Source: JAMXLO01 sp963799415 (GTDB lineage Bacteria > Pseudomonadota > Alphaproteobacteria > Acetobacterales > Acetobacteraceae). Taken from it: 64,000 nt of DNA. The first letter of the stretch is position 1. The number at the start of each line of letters is the position of its first letter. Position numbers and translations under genes: made by a program. The notes under the pieces were generated by a model. It was given only the letters and a program-made list of their open reading frames with translations. It was not told the DNA's origin and did no database searches. The stretch covers positions 1 to 64,000 of the forward strand of contig CAWCXI010000017.1 in NCBI GenBank assembly GCA_963799415.1. The letters are read 5' to 3'. Below are positions 9,063 to 21,299 of the stretch, in pieces.

Positions 9063-9572
9063 CTAGATCGTCCGTACGCCGCGCGCTATCGCGGCCACGC
9101 CGGTACGTGACACCTCGGCTAGTCCGAGATGCCGCATCAGGTCGATGAAGGCGTCTAGCTTGTCGGTCCCGCCGGTCAGCTCGAACACGAAGCTCTCGTG
9201 CGTCGCGTCGATCACGCGGGCGCGAAAGGCATCGGCGATGCGCAGCGTCTCGACGCGCTTTTCCCCCGTGCCGACCACCTTGATCAGCGCCATCTCGCGC
9301 GCGATGTGCGGACCTTCGCGAGTGAGATCGGCGACGCGATGCACTGGCACCAGCCGGTCGAGCTGCGCCTTGATCTGCTCGATCACCATCTCCGTGCCGG
9401 AAGTTACTATGTTGATGCGCGAGCGCTCGCCACCGCTTTCCACGGCCGCCACGGTGAGGCTGTCGATGTTGTAGCCGCGGCCCGAGAACAGGCCGACGAC
9501 GCGGGCAAGAATGCCCGGCTCGTTTTCCACCAGGACCGAGATCGTCGCACTGCGGAGTGTGGTGTCGGGCAT
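9063..9572 (-). CDS. ilvN: Acetolactate synthase small regulatory subunit
   Basis: Regulatory subunit of acetohydroxy acid synthase, 169 residues, that confers valine feedback. It begins with an ACT domain (ISVLVENEPGILARVVGLFS, then RGYNIDSLTV) and has the usual C-terminal ALS_ss_C domain (DATHESFVFELTG). The ATG at 9572 is chosen because the ACT domain starts ten residues in. It lies between ilvB and ilvC on the same strand. The 74-base gap to ilvB holds a dispersed palindrome. Confidence 0.96.
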   Translation of the reverse strand: MPDTTLRSATISVLVENEPGILARVVGLFSGRGYNIDSLTVAAVESGGERSRINIVTSGTEMVIEQIKAQLDRLVPVHRVADLTREGPHIAREMALIKVVGTGEKRVETLRIADAFRARVIDATHESFVFELTGGTDKLDAFIDLMRHLGLAEVSRTGVAAIARGVRTI

Positions 9573-9583
9573 GTGCTTCCTAT

Positions 9584-9608
9584 TGTCATCCCCGCGAAAG
9601 CGGGGACC
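9584..9608. repeat. Short dispersed palindrome TCATCCCCGCGAAAGCGGGG
   Basis: CCCCGC/GCGGGG stem (9590-9595 and 9600-9605) with a GAAA loop, flanked by GTCATC and GACCCA. This is the common 'cgtcatccccgcgaaagcggggaccc' intergenic element found in many proteobacterial genomes. It sits between ilvB and ilvN and could attenuate or stabilise the operon transcript. Confidence 0.7.
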
Positions 9609-9646
9609 CAAGGCCCGGGATTGCGGTCGCTCGCCTGGGTGAGATG

Positions 9647-11425
<1,779 letters not shown>

Positions 11426-11480
11426 TGTCGTGCTCCAGGTGATGGCGGGGGCGCACCGATAGGCTGGATGGTGCGGTGCG

Positions 11481-12473
11481 TCAACCCATGTGCTCAATAA
11501 ATGCTAAGATATCATGAACATTTCTTTCCGAAAATTGCTCGCCAGTCGCAAACCGCGCATGGATCGTATGCAGGCGCGGCGGCTCGGCAAGTTGATGGTG
11601 GCGAAACCATGTCGCCTGCCGCTTGGTGTATTGCCCGGTCACCAGTTCGATCTGCCGCGTGGCCTCGGAGAGCGTGAGGCTGCCGTGCAGGTAGCTGGCC
11701 AGCTCCGGTACGCCATGCGCTCGCATTGCCGGCAGCGCCGGATCCAAGCCGAGGGCCAGCAGTGCCCGCACTTCTTCCATGGCACCTTCGGTCAGCATTC
11801 TCGTGAGCCGAGTGGCGATCGCCGCGCGCAGTTCGGCGCGCGGCGGATCGATCAGAACGGCGGCGAAGCGCCAGGGCGCCGGCTGACCGGCAAGCGCCTG
11901 CCATGACGTGAGGCTTCGCCCGGTGCCTCGCCATGTCTCCCAGGCGCGGGCGATACGCTGGCTGTCGGTGGGACGCAGCCGGGCAGCGGCCTCGGGGTCT
12001 GTCTCTGCGAGGCGTTTGTGCAGAGCGCTGGGTCCGATTTCCTTAAGCAGGCGCCGCGCCTCATCGCGCGCGGCTGGACCCGGTTCGGGAATGGCTGCCA
12101 GACCCTGCGTCAATGCGGCGAGGTAGAGGCCGGTGCCACCCGTCAGGATCGGCAGTCGCCCCGCTTCCCGCGCCTGATCCATCTCCGCCAGCGCCGCTCC
12201 ACGCCACCACGCGACGCTGCCTGGTTCGGCGGCAGGCCTGATGCCATAGAGCGCGTGAGGCATGCGACATTCCTCCTCGATCGAGGGTCGCGCCGTGAGC
12301 ACGCGCAGCTCGCGGTACACCTGCATGGCGTCGGCATTGATGACCGTGCCGCGGCATTTCTCGGCCAGCTCCATCGCCAGCGCCGACTTGCCGCTCGCGG
12401 TGGGACCGGCAACGATCAGAGCAGGCGGAGATGGGCTTTCGCTCAGGTCTTGTGTCGCGATGATTTGAGCCAT
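11481..12473 (-). CDS. miaA: tRNA dimethylallyltransferase
   Basis: Adds the dimethylallyl group to the N6 of A37 in tRNAs that read codons beginning with U. The 330-residue protein has the P-loop GPTASGKS (residues 23-30), NADAMQVYREL, the TGGTGLYLAAL motif and the late ARRLL and TRQIELVTGQYTKRQATWFR motifs, all standard. It is the first gene of the leftward miaA-ilvBNC run and is divergent from the ftsB-like gene with about 96 bases between. Confidence 0.96.
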   Translation of the reverse strand: MAQIIATQDLSESPSPPALIVAGPTASGKSALAMELAEKCRGTVINADAMQVYRELRVLTARPSIEEECRMPHALYGIRPAAEPGSVAWWRGAALAEMDQAREAGRLPILTGGTGLYLAALTQGLAAIPEPGPAARDEARRLLKEIGPSALHKRLAETDPEAAARLRPTDSQRIARAWETWRGTGRSLTSWQALAGQPAPWRFAAVLIDPPRAELRAAIATRLTRMLTEGAMEEVRALLALGLDPALPAMRAHGVPELASYLHGSLTLSEATRQIELVTGQYTKRQATWFRHHQLAEPPRLHTIHARFATGEQFSERNVHDILAFIEHMG

Positions 12474-12569
12474 TCACATTTGATAGTCTTGCGCACTGTG
12501 CGGCGAAAACCGCTCGTTCACGCCTGAGCCCGAATCCTGTAGCATGCCGAATCGAAATTGGAGCGGTCG

Positions 12570-12899
12570 ATGGTACTCGGACGTGAGGTGAAGCACAGGC
12601 TGAAGGCAGTGGTCGCGCCAGTGATTTTTCTGTCTCTGGTCGGCTACTTCGGCTGGAATGCAGTGCAGGGCAATCACGGCTTGGTAGCCTATGCCCAGCG
12701 ACAGGAATTGCTCGCCCAGGCGCAAGCGGACCAGGATAAAGCCCGCGCGGAACGCGATGCCTGGGAGCGGCGAGTCGCCGGACTTCGCTCACGCCACATC
12801 GACGCCGATGCGCTCGATGAACGGGCACGCGCGATGCTGAACCTGGCCGATCCATCGGATATCATCGTGCCATACGGACCGTCGGACCGGCTGTTCTGA
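12570..12899 (+). CDS. ftsB: FtsB/DivIC-family septum formation initiator
   Basis: Small bitopic division protein, 109 residues: a short cytoplasmic N-terminus, one membrane helix (about residues 13-30, VVAPVIFLSLVGYFGWNAV), a periplasmic coiled coil (about 40-75, RQELLAQAQADQDKARAERD) and a C-terminal tail with ERARAMLNLADPSDIIV. Alphaproteobacterial FtsB-like proteins have exactly this layout. The ATG at 12570 is chosen for the GGAG six bases upstream. In most relatives the next genes are pyruvate dehydrogenase subunits, which are absent here. Confidence 0.85.
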   Translation: MVLGREVKHRLKAVVAPVIFLSLVGYFGWNAVQGNHGLVAYAQRQELLAQAQADQDKARAERDAWERRVAGLRSRHIDADALDERARAMLNLADPSDIIVPYGPSDRLF

Positions 12900-12962
12900 G
12901 CACTGCGTGAAACACGCTTTTGATCTCTGGCCACGGGCGACCAAAACGCCGATATTGTCGCT

Positions 12963-13976
12963 ATGAGCGCCCCGCCTTCGAACCAGGGAAGACGTCGAGG
13001 CATGAAGAATCAGGATTGGGAAATCCCGCCCAAGCTCCAGCCGGCTGCGGACGACTATTCGTTCGATCTGGAGCGTGCCCTCCGGGCGATCGTCAGCCTG
13101 AAGACCTACGTCCCGCCGGACGCGTTCACCGCGGAGACTCTCGGGACGGAGCGTGCGGGCAGTGGCGTGGTGATCCGCGAGAGCGGTCTGGTGGCGACAA
13201 TCGGCTACCTGATCACCGAGGCGGAGACGATCTGGATCACCTCGTCGGACGGACGGGCGATCCCGGGCCATGCTCTGGCGTATGACCAGGAGAGCGGCTT
13301 CGGCTTGGTCCAGGCGCTGGGTAGGCTCGACCTGCCAGCGCTGGAGATGGGCGATTCTGATAGCCTGAAGGTCGGCGACCAAGTGGTCTTCGCCGCCGGT
13401 GGCGGCCGGCATCACGCGATCGAAACCCGCGTCGTCGGACGCCAGGAGTTCGCCGGTTATTGGGAGTACGTGCTGGACGATGCGATCTTCACCGCGCCGG
13501 CGCACCCGTTCTGGGGCGGCGGCGGTTTGCTGAGTGGCGACGGCAAGCTGATGGGGATCGGCTCGCTGATCCTCCAGCAGGGTGATGGCAAGGGACAACG
13601 GCTCGACATGAACATGGTCGTGCCTATCGGGCTGCTGACTCCGATCATGAAGGACCTGCTGAGCTACGGCCGCGTGAACCGGCCGGCGCGGCCCTGGCTG
13701 GGCATGTACGCCACGGAAGCCGATGACTCGATCGTGGTGGGCGGCCTGGCTGACAACGGACCGGCCGAGCAGGCAGGTGTTCGCAGGGGCGACCGCATCC
13801 TGGCGGTGGGCGGCGATGAGATCAGCGACCTGGCCGGCCTATGGCGACGCGTCTGGGCGTCAGGCAGCGCCGGCGCGGAGGTCAGGCTGCGGCTGATGCG
13901 CGACAAGAACCCGGTCGCACTGACGGTGCGGTCCCGCGATCGGTCGAGTTCGCTGAAGTCGCCAAAACTGCACTGA
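12963..13976 (+). CDS. HtrA-like S1C protein with PDZ domain and no catalytic triad
   Basis: 337 residues: trypsin-like fold of the HtrA/S1C group (about 60-230) followed by a PDZ domain (about 235-325, GPAEQAGVRRGDRILAVGGD). Where active HtrA proteins have TNxHV, this protein has TIGYLITEAE. Where the Asp of DLA(V/L) is expected it has SGFGLVQ. Where GNSGGPL is expected it has PFWGGGGLL. All three catalytic positions are thus replaced, so it is probably a binding or chaperone-like pseudoprotease. No signal peptide is seen, so it is probably cytoplasmic. An ATG at 13002 (MKNQDWEIPPKLQP) is a plausible shorter start. Confidence 0.85.
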   Translation: MSAPPSNQGRRRGMKNQDWEIPPKLQPAADDYSFDLERALRAIVSLKTYVPPDAFTAETLGTERAGSGVVIRESGLVATIGYLITEAETIWITSSDGRAIPGHALAYDQESGFGLVQALGRLDLPALEMGDSDSLKVGDQVVFAAGGGRHHAIETRVVGRQEFAGYWEYVLDDAIFTAPAHPFWGGGGLLSGDGKLMGIGSLILQQGDGKGQRLDMNMVVPIGLLTPIMKDLLSYGRVNRPARPWLGMYATEADDSIVVGGLADNGPAEQAGVRRGDRILAVGGDEISDLAGLWRRVWASGSAGAEVRLRLMRDKNPVALTVRSRDRSSSLKSPKLH

Positions 13977-13992
13977 CTCCAGCCGGGCACCC

Positions 13993-14262
13993 TTACGCCA
14001 GGCCGCGCGCCTTCAATCGGTCCACCAGGAGCTTGCCGAGTTGTTCGGTTGTCTCCGCCTGTCGTTCCGCCGGAATATGCCTGGCGACAGTATGGACTGC
14101 GCCCTCCACCAGAACGCCGATGACCAGGTAGGGATCGGCGCCGTCCTGGGTGACCAATCTGATCACCTCGGCCAGCATCTGGATGGAATCCGGCTTCCTG
14201 GAGGACGCTTGGTTGGCTTGGCGGATCAGCCGTTCGAGGGTTCGAAAGCGGTGGTCTGGCAT
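13993..14262 (-). CDS. Hypothetical protein, small and probably cytoplasmic
   Basis: 89 residues with no membrane segment or signal. The composition is typical of a small helical protein (RFRTLERLIRQANQASSRKP, then a central hydrophobic stretch DPYLVIGVLVEGAVHTVA and a basic end). It converges on the pseudoprotease gene, leaving 16 bases. No ribosome site stands out. I do not recognise a family. Codon use and the clean frame make it a likely gene, not a shadow, because the other strand here is non-coding. Confidence 0.55.
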   Translation of the reverse strand: MPDHRFRTLERLIRQANQASSRKPDSIQMLAEVIRLVTQDGADPYLVIGVLVEGAVHTVARHIPAERQAETTEQLGKLLVDRLKARGLA

Positions 14263-14353
14263 GTCGCCAGCATGAAGGAATCAGTGCCGGAGTGGCAAGC
14301 CGGGCGACCTCCATGTTCTTGCTCTGTTCGTTCACATGGCCTAGGGTCAGGAC

Positions 14354-14587
14354 ATGCCCGACGAACCCTCTGCGCTCGCCCCAGCTGATCCCGATGATGT
14401 CCGCCGCGCGCTCGCCTTTGCCCTGACGTTCGACGGGCGCAAGCGGTTCAGAATTGCCGACGAACTGGCAGCGCACATCACCGCGCAACACCTGGCGCGC
14501 TACCTGGAGCTGGCGGGGTTCGTGGTGATGAAGAAGCCGCCACGGGCAGGCCACAGTACGTCAGGCGGTGGGCCGGTTAGTCCCTAA
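14354..14587 (+). CDS. Conserved hypothetical protein of the Acetobacteraceae type
   Basis: 77 residues. The core DVRRALAFALTFDGRKRF followed by ADELAAHITAQHLARYLEL and GFVVMKKPP is a pattern I recall from short uncharacterised proteins in Acetobacteraceae. No membrane segment or metal motif is visible. It stands alone between small genes on both strands. Function unknown. Confidence 0.65.
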   Translation: MPDEPSALAPADPDDVRRALAFALTFDGRKRFRIADELAAHITAQHLARYLELAGFVVMKKPPRAGHSTSGGGPVSP

Positions 14588-14650
14588 AGACAGGCACTCC
14601 GCATCCAAAGCCATATTGTAACGTAAACGCAATATCACGAAACTCGACGC

Positions 14651-14890
14651 ATGTCACATCGCTACGCATTGGACGATCTGGTCGTCGGGCGATCACTTGC
14701 CGTGCCTCCTGGTCCGTACCTGATCGTTCTCCTGTTGCCTCCTGTCGCAGGAGAGCCGCACTACCATGGGCGGAGCACGGTTGACGGTCATCGGCGCGCA
14801 CTGATGGAAGGACAGATCAGAGCCGCGGTAAGCTGTCAGCCGATCGCGGTGGTGACGGAACAAAAACGTCAGCGTCGGGCGCTTCGGTAA
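14651..14890 (+). CDS. Possible small conserved protein
   Basis: 79 residues. The middle (GPYLIVLLLPPVAGEPHYHG, then DGHRRALMEGQIR) resembles small alphaproteobacterial proteins with a 'YEVVRLLP...YRVKS..DGHERVV.E..L' pattern. That similarity is from memory and is weak. There is no clear ribosome site at the ATG. The surrounding stretch 14588-14987 holds nothing else I can support. Confidence 0.4.
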   Translation: MSHRYALDDLVVGRSLAVPPGPYLIVLLLPPVAGEPHYHGRSTVDGHRRALMEGQIRAAVSCQPIAVVTEQKRQRRALR

Positions 14891-14987
14891 AGAATTAAGA
14901 GCATGTTGACGGTATCTGGTTGAGGCTTGACGCGACATCGCGCCGTCGCGCTACGACACCTCGATATTAGTCGCAGAGGAGTGACGT

Positions 14988-15212
14988 ATGAAGCCTGCCG
15001 CTGAGATGATTGAGGGGCGCATTCGCGAGTGCGCCTATCACATTTGGGAAGCCAGTGGCCGACCGTCCGGACGTGATGAGGAATTCTGGCAGCGCGCGTG
15101 CGAACAGATGGCGATTGGCGACGACGCGCCGAATTCCAAAGTCAATGGACACCAGCGAAAGTCCGCGCGGTCAGCCCAGCCGACGCGCCGACGTAGCCGA
15201 AAGGCGTCGTAG
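14988..15212 (+). CDS. DUF2934-family small protein
   Basis: 74 residues. The N-terminal half carries the DUF2934 motif RIRECAYHIWEASGRPSGRD followed by EEFWQRACEQ, and the C-terminal third is a basic, disordered tail. A strong ribosome site (GAGGAG) lies seven bases before the ATG. DUF2934 proteins are common in Rhizobiales and Rhodospirillales and have no assigned function. Confidence 0.8.
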   Translation: MKPAAEMIEGRIRECAYHIWEASGRPSGRDEEFWQRACEQMAIGDDAPNSKVNGHQRKSARSAQPTRRRSRKAS

Positions 15213-15305
15213 CAACACTGCATGAGCGCTTGATCTGGCCGGGCAAAGCCCGCTTGATCCTTATGGCCGGCCTTTGGGTCGGCCATTCGCGCAGGGAGCA
15301 GAGCA

Positions 15306-15944
15306 ATGGGCCAGCTACGCGGCACGATCATTCCCGTCACGCCGTTTCAGCAGAATTGTGCGGTTCTGTGGGACGATGGCAGCAAACAGGGTGTGGTCGT
15401 GGATCCGGGTGGCGACGTGGATCGCATCCTCGCAGCGATCGGCGAGGCTGGCGCGGAGGTCGAGCGCATCTGGCTGACGCATGGTCACCTGGATCACGCC
15501 GGCGGTGCGGCAGACCTGCAGGAGGCGTTGCACGGTGTGCCGGTCGAGGGACCCGATCAGCGCGATGAATTTCTGCTTCAGGGCCTGGAGGAGCAGGGCC
15601 GCAACTTCGGCTTTGCCATGCGCAATGTCGCGCCGGATCGGTGGCTGCGCGAAGGCGACGCCGTGACACTCGGCGAGCATCGTTTCGACGTGCTGCACTG
15701 CCCCGGCCACACGCCGGGGCACGTGGCGTTCGTCAACCATGCAGCGCGGTTCGCCTTGGTCGGGGATGTTCTGTTCCAGGGATCGATCGGCCGCACCGAT
15801 TTCCCATACGGCGACCACGCAGCCCTGATCCGCGCCATCACCGAGAAACTGCTGCCGCTCGGGGACGATGTTTCATTCCTGTGCGGCCATGGCCCTGGGT
15901 CTACGATCGGTACGGAACGCCACAGCAATCCGTTTCTGCGGTAA
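15306..15944 (+). CDS. MBL-fold metallo-hydrolase, glyoxalase II-like
   Basis: 212-residue binuclear metal hydrolase. The metal motif THGHLDHAGG (residues about 58-67), HCPGHTPGHVAF, GDVLFQGSIGRTDFP and the final GHGPGSTIGTER give all the ligands of the glyoxalase II/YcbL type. GGGAGCAGAG precedes the ATG. It is too short for a full GloB, which carries an extra substrate domain, so it is closer to YcbL-type hydrolases of unknown or broad thioester use. Confidence 0.9.
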   Translation: MGQLRGTIIPVTPFQQNCAVLWDDGSKQGVVVDPGGDVDRILAAIGEAGAEVERIWLTHGHLDHAGGAADLQEALHGVPVEGPDQRDEFLLQGLEEQGRNFGFAMRNVAPDRWLREGDAVTLGEHRFDVLHCPGHTPGHVAFVNHAARFALVGDVLFQGSIGRTDFPYGDHAALIRAITEKLLPLGDDVSFLCGHGPGSTIGTERHSNPFLR

Positions 15945-16030
15945 TGTCAGGCCGGTGGACAATCTTCCCCACCCCGCGCACGCGCATCGCTGTTCACGGC
16001 GCTCACGCGGCCAGCCAACGATATTGATGC

Positions 16031-16684
16031 TCAAGGCGATGGGTTGAGCCGGTGAAACAGCGTCTCGACCACGCCGTGGAACATGGCTTCGGTCAGTCGG
16101 CCGGTGTTCGTGTTCAGTCGCGACACATGGTAGCTGTCCGCGAGCACTCTGCCCTCGGGCAGGTCATGGATCGCGCCATGCCTGAACGGTGCGTGCGCGA
16201 GCCGTACGCCATGGACCCGCAGCACGGCATTGTGGGCGGTGCCTCCGAGCGCGAGCACCGCACCCAGTCGCGGCATTGCGGCGATCTCGGCGGCGAGATA
16301 GCGGTTGCAGGTGCCGATCTCGGCCGGCGTCGGCAGGTTCGCGGGCGGCACGCAGCGCACCGCGTTGGTGACCCGACAATCCATCAACGTCAGCCCATCG
16401 TCGGGCGTGGCAAGGTAATGACCTTGCGCGAGACCGAAGCGTAGCAGCGTCCGGTAGAGCAGTTCGCCCGCGTAATCGCCGGTGAACGGCCGTCCTGTGC
16501 GGTTGGCGCCGCGCACCCCAGGTGCCAGCCCGACGATCAGCAGGCGAGCATCGAGGCTGCCGAAGCTGGCCACCGGCGCGTTGAACCAGTCAGGATGTGC
16601 AGACCGATTTGCCTGCCGGTACTCGGCTAGCCGTGGGCAGAGCGGACAGTCGGTTGGTGGATGCCCGTCCTGCGCCTCCGTCAC
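16031..16684 (-). CDS. Uracil-DNA glycosylase, family 5 (UdgB-like)
   Basis: 217 residues. The N-terminal CPLCPRLAEYR with paired cysteines, the active-site loop GLAPGVRGANRTGRPFTGD and the late SYHVSRLNTNTGRLT fit family 5 UDGs, which remove uracil, hypoxanthine and related bases. The usual HPS of the late motif reads HVS here. Four cysteines (two in CPLC, plus CRVTNAVRC) could hold the family's 4Fe-4S cluster. It starts with GTG at 16684 inside the end of the NYN gene (GTGA overlap), so translation is coupled. Confidence 0.88.
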   Translation of the reverse strand: MTEAQDGHPPTDCPLCPRLAEYRQANRSAHPDWFNAPVASFGSLDARLLIVGLAPGVRGANRTGRPFTGDYAGELLYRTLLRFGLAQGHYLATPDDGLTLMDCRVTNAVRCVPPANLPTPAEIGTCNRYLAAEIAAMPRLGAVLALGGTAHNAVLRVHGVRLAHAPFRHGAIHDLPEGRVLADSYHVSRLNTNTGRLTEAMFHGVVETLFHRLNPSP

Positions 16685-17286
16685 GCGGCGTCGTGCGAAT
16701 CTGTGAACGGCTCGGCGGGGGTCTGCCGCAGTGGCACGGAGCGGACGCGCGGCTCGGTCTGCCGGCGCGTGAACTCGGGTGCGATCTCGGCCAGTTCGAG
16801 GAACTGATCGGCCTGGCGGCGCAATTCGTCCGCGACCATCGGCGGACTGGTGCGAATCGAGGACACGACCGACACCCGCACGCCCTTGCGCTGCATCGCC
16901 TCCACCAAGCGTCGAAAGTCGGAGTCACCGCTGAACAATACGGCGTGATCAATCCGAGGCGCGAGCTCCAGCATGTCCACCGCGACCTCGATGTCCATGT
17001 TGCCCTTCACCCGCCGCCGGCCGGCCGAATCGGTAAATTCCTTGGCCGGCTTCGTGACCAACGTGTAGCCATTGTAAGCTAGCCAATCGGTCAACGGCTT
17101 CAATGGTGAGTATTCGTCGGTCTCCAGTACCGCGGAGTAGTAGTAGGCGCGAACAACGTGGGCCTTCTTGCGGAAGAATTCGAGTAGATTGCGGTAATCC
17201 ACGTCGAAGCCAAGATTGCGGGAGGCGGAGTAGAGATTGGCACCGTCAATGAACAGGGCAATCCGTTCACTTGGCAGAAAATGCAT
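16681..17286 (-). CDS. NYN-domain (LabA/DUF88-type) ribonuclease-like protein
   Basis: 201 residues. The PIN-like NYN fold shows the acidic set: ALFIDGANLY near the N-terminus, GNMDIEVAVDML in the middle and LFSGDSDFRRLV, as in LabA and VPA0982-type proteins, a family of metal-dependent RNases. The C-terminal 40 residues look disordered. It overlaps the glycosylase start by four bases, giving a two-gene operon of an RNase-like and a DNA-repair protein. GAGAGG lies about nine bases before the ATG. Confidence 0.9.
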   Translation of the reverse strand: MHFLPSERIALFIDGANLYSASRNLGFDVDYRNLLEFFRKKAHVVRAYYYSAVLETDEYSPLKPLTDWLAYNGYTLVTKPAKEFTDSAGRRRVKGNMDIEVAVDMLELAPRIDHAVLFSGDSDFRRLVEAMQRKGVRVSVVSSIRTSPPMVADELRRQADQFLELAEIAPEFTRRQTEPRVRSVPLRQTPAEPFTDSHDAA

Positions 17287-17427
17287 GGAACTTGACCTCT
17301 CGAGGCAGCATCAGGAACCAGTCGCAATGCGCGCTGACCGGGAAAAGGCAGGCAACCGGGGCGATCGCGTAGCAAATCATCGCAGTTTCTCATTGAATTG
17401 CAAACGGCTGGGACGGATTCGTTGCGG

Positions 17428-17940
17428 ATGATTGTCATCGGTATCGGCGCTAATCTGCCGGCGCCGGACGGTGCACCCCCGCTCGAAGCAGCTCGCCGAG
17501 CTGCCGAGCGCCTGGACACACTGCCTGGACTGCGCCTGCGCGCCTTGTCGCGCTGGTTTCGCACTGAACCGGTCCCGCCTTCCGGCCAACCCTCCTACAT
17601 CAATGCTATCGCGCTTCTGGGAACCGAGCCAGCCGCCGTGGAACCCGACGCCGCCGATCTGCTCGCGCGGCTCCAGTCGATCGAGGCGCAGGCTGGCCGG
17701 ACGCGGGGCGAGCGCAATGCGGCTCGCACGCTGGATCTGGACATCATCGCGATGGGCGAGGCAGGGAGGATGGTGCGGGCCGCGCCTGATCCGGTGCTGC
17801 CGCACCCCCGTGCGCATCTGCGGGCGTTCGTGCTGGCGCCGCTGCTCGATGTGGCCCCTTGTTGGGTGCACCCAGTGCTGGGCCGGAGTGCCGCGGACAT
17901 TCTGGCCGAATTGCAGGCTCAGGTGGTTCGGCCGATCTGA
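17428..17940 (+). CDS. folK: 2-amino-4-hydroxy-6-hydroxymethyldihydropteridine diphosphokinase
   Basis: Pyrophosphokinase of folate synthesis, 170 residues from the ATG at 17428 (MIVIGIGANLP is the family N-terminus). SRWFRTEPVPPSGQPSYINA and the signature RTLDLDIIAMG, with its two metal-binding aspartates, are present, as is LPHPRAHLRAFVLAPL. It stands alone and is divergent from the NYN operon. folB and folP are not in the window. A TTG at 17398 would add ten residues without family similarity. Confidence 0.94.
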   Translation: MIVIGIGANLPAPDGAPPLEAARRAAERLDTLPGLRLRALSRWFRTEPVPPSGQPSYINAIALLGTEPAAVEPDAADLLARLQSIEAQAGRTRGERNAARTLDLDIIAMGEAGRMVRAAPDPVLPHPRAHLRAFVLAPLLDVAPCWVHPVLGRSAADILAELQAQVVRPI

Positions 17941-18044
17941 TTACGCAGGGAAATAACCGAATCATCTGGATTGATGCGCTTGCCTCTCTCCGGCATGACG
18001 GCTTGATACCGCTGTGCCGAAAAGCAGTTTTCCCAGCAAAAACC

Positions 18045-18473
18045 TTAGTTCCGCTGGGCTGTCAGCCGCCTGACGCAGCGCAGCGTGGTGATCGTGGCAT
18101 CGAGCGTGGGTCCAAGAATACGTCCTCGCAATCTTACCCAATCCGCGACGAAGCTCGAGAGCCTCGGCCGGTCCTCGCCGGTGCCGTACTGCATCTGGCC
18201 GCCGAGCGTGCCGTCGGCGGCGATCTGGACGGGCAGCGGCGCGACCCGGGGAGGGCTAACCTGGAAGGGGTAAGCGAACCGGCCGTTGCGCACCTCGATC
18301 CGCACCGGAAGTGTCGTCTCGCCACACTGGAACGCCACACCGCTCAGCAGTGTATCCTGGCCGACATAGCTGCCATCGAACTGTGTACCGGCGGCCGGCA
18401 CCGTGGGCGCACCCGCGAAGGGCGCGCAGCCCCCAAGGCAGCCCCCGACCAGCATGGCAAAATAGCGGTTCAT
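18045..18473 (-). CDS. Predicted lipoprotein of unknown function
   Basis: 142 residues with a lipoprotein signal, MNRYFAMLVGGCLGGC, whose cysteine would be lipidated (lipobox LGGC). The mature part is rich in beta-type sequence (FDGSYVGQDTLLSG, then CGETTLPVRIEV and RIEVRNGRFAYPF), like small outer-membrane or periplasmic lipoproteins that carry a 'DGxY.G' repeat. Two further cysteines could pair. It is divergent from rpoZ. Function not recognised. Confidence 0.75.
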   Translation of the reverse strand: MNRYFAMLVGGCLGGCAPFAGAPTVPAAGTQFDGSYVGQDTLLSGVAFQCGETTLPVRIEVRNGRFAYPFQVSPPRVAPLPVQIAADGTLGGQMQYGTGEDRPRLSSFVADWVRLRGRILGPTLDATITTLRCVRRLTAQRN

Positions 18474-18585
18474 GCTGCCGAAATGGCCTGTTGAGCCACG
18501 GCGTCAAGCGGGGCAGGCTTGCTTTGCCGAGGCGCCGCGCCTAGATCAACAGCTCGCCCAAGTCCAATGCCCGGAGGCTGAGCGC

Positions 18586-18993
18586 ATGGCGCGCGTCACC
18601 GTAGAAGATTGCGTCCAAAAGGTTCCCAACCGCTTCGAGCTGGTTTTGCTCGCCGCCCAGCGTGCGCGAAACCTGAGCCGCGGCGAGGAGCTGTCCATCG
18701 ACCGCGACAATGACAAGAACCCGGTGGTCGCGCTGCGCGAGATCGCCGACGAGACGATTGACCTCGGTCGGATCGAGCAGGACCTGATCAAGTCCCTGTC
18801 GCGCGCCCCAGAGCCGGAGCCCGCGGACGAAGAGGTGCTCGACCTCATCCCGACCGACCAGAACATCTTCGGCCTGCAGGACGTGACGGCCGAGGAAGAG
18901 TCGGCCAGCCTGCCCGTCGAAGGCGAAGATATGTCACCCGAGGATCTCGAGGCGGCGATCGAGGCAGAGCTGGGCGGCCGTAACGCCCGGTAA
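18586..18993 (+). CDS. rpoZ: RNA polymerase omega subunit
   Basis: 135 residues. MARVTVEDCVQKVPNRFELV and AAQRARNLSRG are the omega core, and NPVVALREIADETIDL closes it. An acidic C-terminal extension of about 60 residues (EPEPADEEVLDLIP onward) is typical of alphaproteobacterial omega. GGAGG precedes the ATG. Six bases separate it from the rel gene, the usual alphaproteobacterial pair. Confidence 0.95.
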   Translation: MARVTVEDCVQKVPNRFELVLLAAQRARNLSRGEELSIDRDNDKNPVVALREIADETIDLGRIEQDLIKSLSRAPEPEPADEEVLDLIPTDQNIFGLQDVTAEEESASLPVEGEDMSPEDLEAAIEAELGGRNAR

Positions 18994-18999
18994 CCGCGC

Positions 19000-21288
<2,289 letters not shown>

Positions 21289-21299
21289 GGCAGGGGTGC

